From contig CAVPIM010000003.1 in NCBI GenBank assembly GCA_963704995.1, forward strand, positions 8,277 through 72,276: a stretch of 64,000 nt of DNA, written 5' to 3'. Position numbers and translations under genes: made by a program. Positions 61,886-64,000 of the stretch are shown here, in pieces (the stretch's first letter is position 1; every line of letters starts with the position of its first letter). Origin of the DNA: RYN-230 sp963704995. GTDB lineage: Bacteria; Actinomycetota; Actinomycetes; Streptosporangiales; Streptosporangiaceae. A model generated the notes under the pieces. That model made no database searches. It saw only the letters and a list, made by a program, of their open reading frames with translations, and was not told the DNA's origin.

Positions 61886-64000
61886 CTCAACTCAGGATGT
61901 CGTGCGCGACCATCTTGAGCTGGGCATGGTCGGAGTGCTCCTTGGAACAGACGTGTTGGGTGCCGGCTTCCTCATTGACTCTAGGCATGTCATCACCTGC
62001 GCTCACACCGTCAATGACGTGCTGGGACGCGGCCAGCACGATGAAGAGCAGCCACGCGAGGACTTGGAGCTCAACTTCCCGTTCGCCGATCGCCGGCGAA
62101 ACGTCAAGGCGGACGTCGTCGCCTGGCGCCCGGTAGGCGGCGGGCACAACGACATTGCGGTGCTGCACCTCAAGGAACACCTTCCGCCCAGCGCACGCCC
62201 CGTCCGGATAATCCCCGCCGACCTGGTGACCGGTCACAGATTCGTGGCATGGGGGTTTCCCTTGGAGAACGCTGGCGAAATGTTCGCCGAGGGCATTATT
62301 CAGCGTCGTCGCGGCGATGACCGAATCCAGATCGCCGGGACCGAAGTCACGGGACAGGCCGTCCGGCGCGGCTTCAGCGGTACGGCGGTCTGGGACGAGG
62401 TACTCGGGGGCGTCATCGGGATGGTCGTGGCGGCTGACCCTGATCCGGCATCCAAGACGGCCTACCTCGTGCCCACCGATGTTCTTGCCGAGGTATGGCC
62501 CGCTCTCAACGTAGTGCGCCCCACGCCGATGATCCCAGCGCCGCGGGTAGTCGGTGAGCGGGTGTCGGCCGCAGTTGACGTGTTCCGGGACCGCATCGAG
62601 TTCCGTGCCACGCTCCGAAGCCTGGTACTAGCCCGCGAGAAGCCCATCATCTGCGTCACCGGCCGTCGTGGCATCGGCAAGAGCGGACTTGTGGCCAGAG
62701 TTCTCGCCGATTTCGAGGAACCTGCCGATATGACCGAGGACCAGGTCGGGGGCCTTGCCTACTTGAGCACCCGGACCGGCGTTGGCGTGCTTGACCTTGC
62801 CCGTGTATTCCATGCGCTCACCCACCTCCTGCCGCAAGACCAGGGGGCCCGCCTCGAGGAGGTGTGGGCCAATGCCGGAGCCGACGCGCTCCCTGACCTG
62901 CTTTCCGCGCTGCGCGCTCGCAACGCCGTGCTTGTCCTCGACAATCTCGATGACCTCCAGGACCCGGATACCGGGGAACTCGCCAATCAAGACCTCATCA
63001 GCTTCCTGACTGCTGTCTGCCGAGACCCCCACCCGCCGGTAGTCGTCACCACGTCGCAGCACCCGATCGAGCTGCCGCTAGAGATCTTCGGGCATTTCAC
63101 GCTCCTGGAAATTGACGACGGGCTGGACGCCCACGAGGCGGTCGAATTGCTGCGCCAGCTTGACGCCGATAGCCGTGCGGGCCTGCGCGATCTGCCAGAT
63201 GCAGAGTTGCTGCAGGCAGCCGAACGCGTTTACCGGATACCGCGCGGGCTGGAGCTGCTCGTTGCTCTGATGGGAAAACGCAGAACCGCCACCCTGCGGC
63301 GGCTCCTGGACGCGCAGGACACCCCAGAGATCTTGCTCGGACGCCTGGTGTCGGAGGGTTTCCACAGCTTGGATGAGGTGGGGCGCGATGTCACAAGACT
63401 GCTCTCCCTGGCCGACACCCCACTGCCAGCCGACGCGTTCCCGGCGATGCTTGCACATGAGCATCATCCCGATGCGGTCGCGCGGATCGTTGAGCGGCTC
63501 GCTGAGACACACATGATCGGCTTTGAGCGCAGTACGGGGAGGGCTCGACTGCACCCGATCGACTCCGATTACGTCCGCGGCACCCTCCTCGCCGACCGGG
63601 GCAAGCGAGCCGGGCTCGACTTGAGGTTGGCCGACTGGCTGGCGACCCAGCGCACCGATCGGAGTGCATGGCGAACAAGCTCCGATGTTGGTCCGCAAAG
63701 GCGGGAGATCCGTCACCGACTCCGCGCCGGCGATGGGCACGGCGCGGTGCTGATAATGGCGGATATTGCAGATTTCCTGGCCCGCCACGGCGAGGGCGAT
63801 CAGCTGACTGACGTGCTGGACAAGGGCCTACAGTATGCCGACACACCAATAATGTGCGCAGCATACGAGCTAAGCCGGGGGGCGGTCGCTGCTTTCGCCG
63901 GGTCGCTAGATGAGGCAATCAACGCGTTCGTTGCTGGTCGCAATGCTGCCGAAGACGCTGGCGACAGCATGCTGACCGCATGGCTCGACTCATCGCTCGG
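61866..64000 (+). CDS. Trypsin-like protease fused to a STAND-type NTPase, C-terminus cut by window edge
   Basis: Overlapping the previous gene by 20 bases, the ATG at 61866 opens a frame without stop to the window end (over 710 residues). Residues 1-210 are a trypsin-fold protease: GAGFLIDSRHVITCAHTV (His), GGGHNDIAVLHL (Asp) and RRGFSGTAVWD (Ser in GFSG), so the triad is complete. An NTPase follows: PIICVTGRRGIGKSGLVARVL (P-loop), NAVLVLDNLDDLQD (Walker B) and PVVVTTSQHP, then a winged-helix-like region and helical repeats at the end. STAND proteases of this type are predicted immune or programmed-death sensors. The start could also be a later codon. Confidence 0.87.
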   Translation, partial: MPKLPGNSTQDVVRDHLELGMVGVLLGTDVLGAGFLIDSRHVITCAHTVNDVLGRGQHDEEQPREDLELNFPFADRRRNVKADVVAWRPVGGGHNDIAVLHLKEHLPPSARPVRIIPADLVTGHRFVAWGFPLENAGEMFAEGIIQRRRGDDRIQIAGTEVTGQAVRRGFSGTAVWDEVLGGVIGMVVAADPDPASKTAYLVPTDVLAEVWPALNVVRPTPMIPAPRVVGERVSAAVDVFRDRIEFRATLRSLVLAREKPIICVTGRRGIGKSGLVARVLADFEEPADMTEDQVGGLAYLSTRTGVGVLDLARVFHALTHLLPQDQGARLEEVWANAGADALPDLLSALRARNAVLVLDNLDDLQDPDTGELANQDLISFLTAVCRDPHPPVVVTTSQHPIELPLEIFGHFTLLEIDDGLDAHEAVELLRQLDADSRAGLRDLPDAELLQAAERVYRIPRGLELLVALMGKRRTATLRRLLDAQDTPEILLGRLVSEGFHSLDEVGRDVTRLLSLADTPLPADAFPAMLAHEHHPDAVARIVERLAETHMIGFERSTGRARLHPIDSDYVRGTLLADRGKRAGLDLRLADWLATQRTDRSAWRTSSDVGPQRREIRHRLRAGDGHGAVLIMADIADFLARHGEGDQLTDVLDKGLQYADTPIMCAAYELSRGAVAAFAGSLDEAINAFVAGRNAAEDAGDSMLTAWLDSSL

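Overview
The window comes from the chromosome of a high-G+C actinomycete. Evidence: pervasive G/C third positions, many GTG starts behind GGAGG-type ribosome sites, a fasR-fabD-fabH-acpP-fabF fatty-acid operon followed by a carboxyltransferase, aceE beside DUF3052 and AhpE-type genes, and actinobacterial families such as DUF3145, DUF5998 and DUF1918. The genus cannot be fixed from the sequence alone.

Core part, 1 to about 34.9 kb. A truncated membrane Ser/Thr kinase, a DUF5998 gene and a phosphodiesterase lead to a sulfurtransferase preceded by three helically phased DnaA-box-like sites. A VOC/ArsR/SRPBCC operon has a clean operator palindrome just before its first gene. Next is a coupled relaxase-like / conjugation-type ATPase / J-domain membrane protein operon, whose ATPase is broken by two apparent single-base shifts. 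Then DUF3145, nucleoside hydrolase, Ohr, a spermidine-synthase-like membrane protein and the fatty-acid operon, whose FabD carries an extra biotinyl-like C-terminal domain without the MKM lysine motif. An ECF42-type sigma factor sits divergent to a small ORF and a DGPF (YCII) gene with a matching promoter. aceE, DUF1918, YjbQ, DUF3052, AhpE, a zinc-ribbon protein, an APH-like kinase and tRNA-Val(TAC) close the core.

Island part, 34.9 to about 57.5 kb. The 3' half of tRNA-Val recurs at 47.1 kb, and a 20-base core of that end recurs at 47.97 and 56.40 kb. Each copy is followed by one of two related flanking sequences (L or R families) with GGGAGCGCAA iteron-like repeats. This reads as two island units in tandem. 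Island 1 carries two large LuxR (LAL) regulators (one frameshifted), a nickel/cobalt permease, a tandem muconolactone-isomerase-like protein, an SDR relic, a DUF4331 protein and a haloperoxidase-type hydrolase. Island 2 carries a five-gene redox operon: a flavoprotein lacking the redox cysteines, an unknown protein, DUF4331, DyP peroxidase and enoyl-CoA hydratase. An IS21 element with a 5-bp target duplication sits in its left flank. The right flank holds an intact DUF6247/RelE toxin-antitoxin pair; the first copy of that flank keeps only a frameshifted antitoxin. No integrase was found.

Right end, 57.7 to 64 kb. An IS256-family element is split inside its transposase gene by a complete group II intron with its own reverse transcriptase. 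Beyond it, in DNA that looks less G+C-rich, lies a two-gene predicted conflict system: a trypsin-co-occurring protein (CU044_2847 family) and a trypsin-like protease / STAND NTPase that runs off the window.

Several genes show isolated one-base frameshifts, mostly in G/C runs or short tandem repeats, so assembly error and true decay must be separated before calling them pseudogenes.
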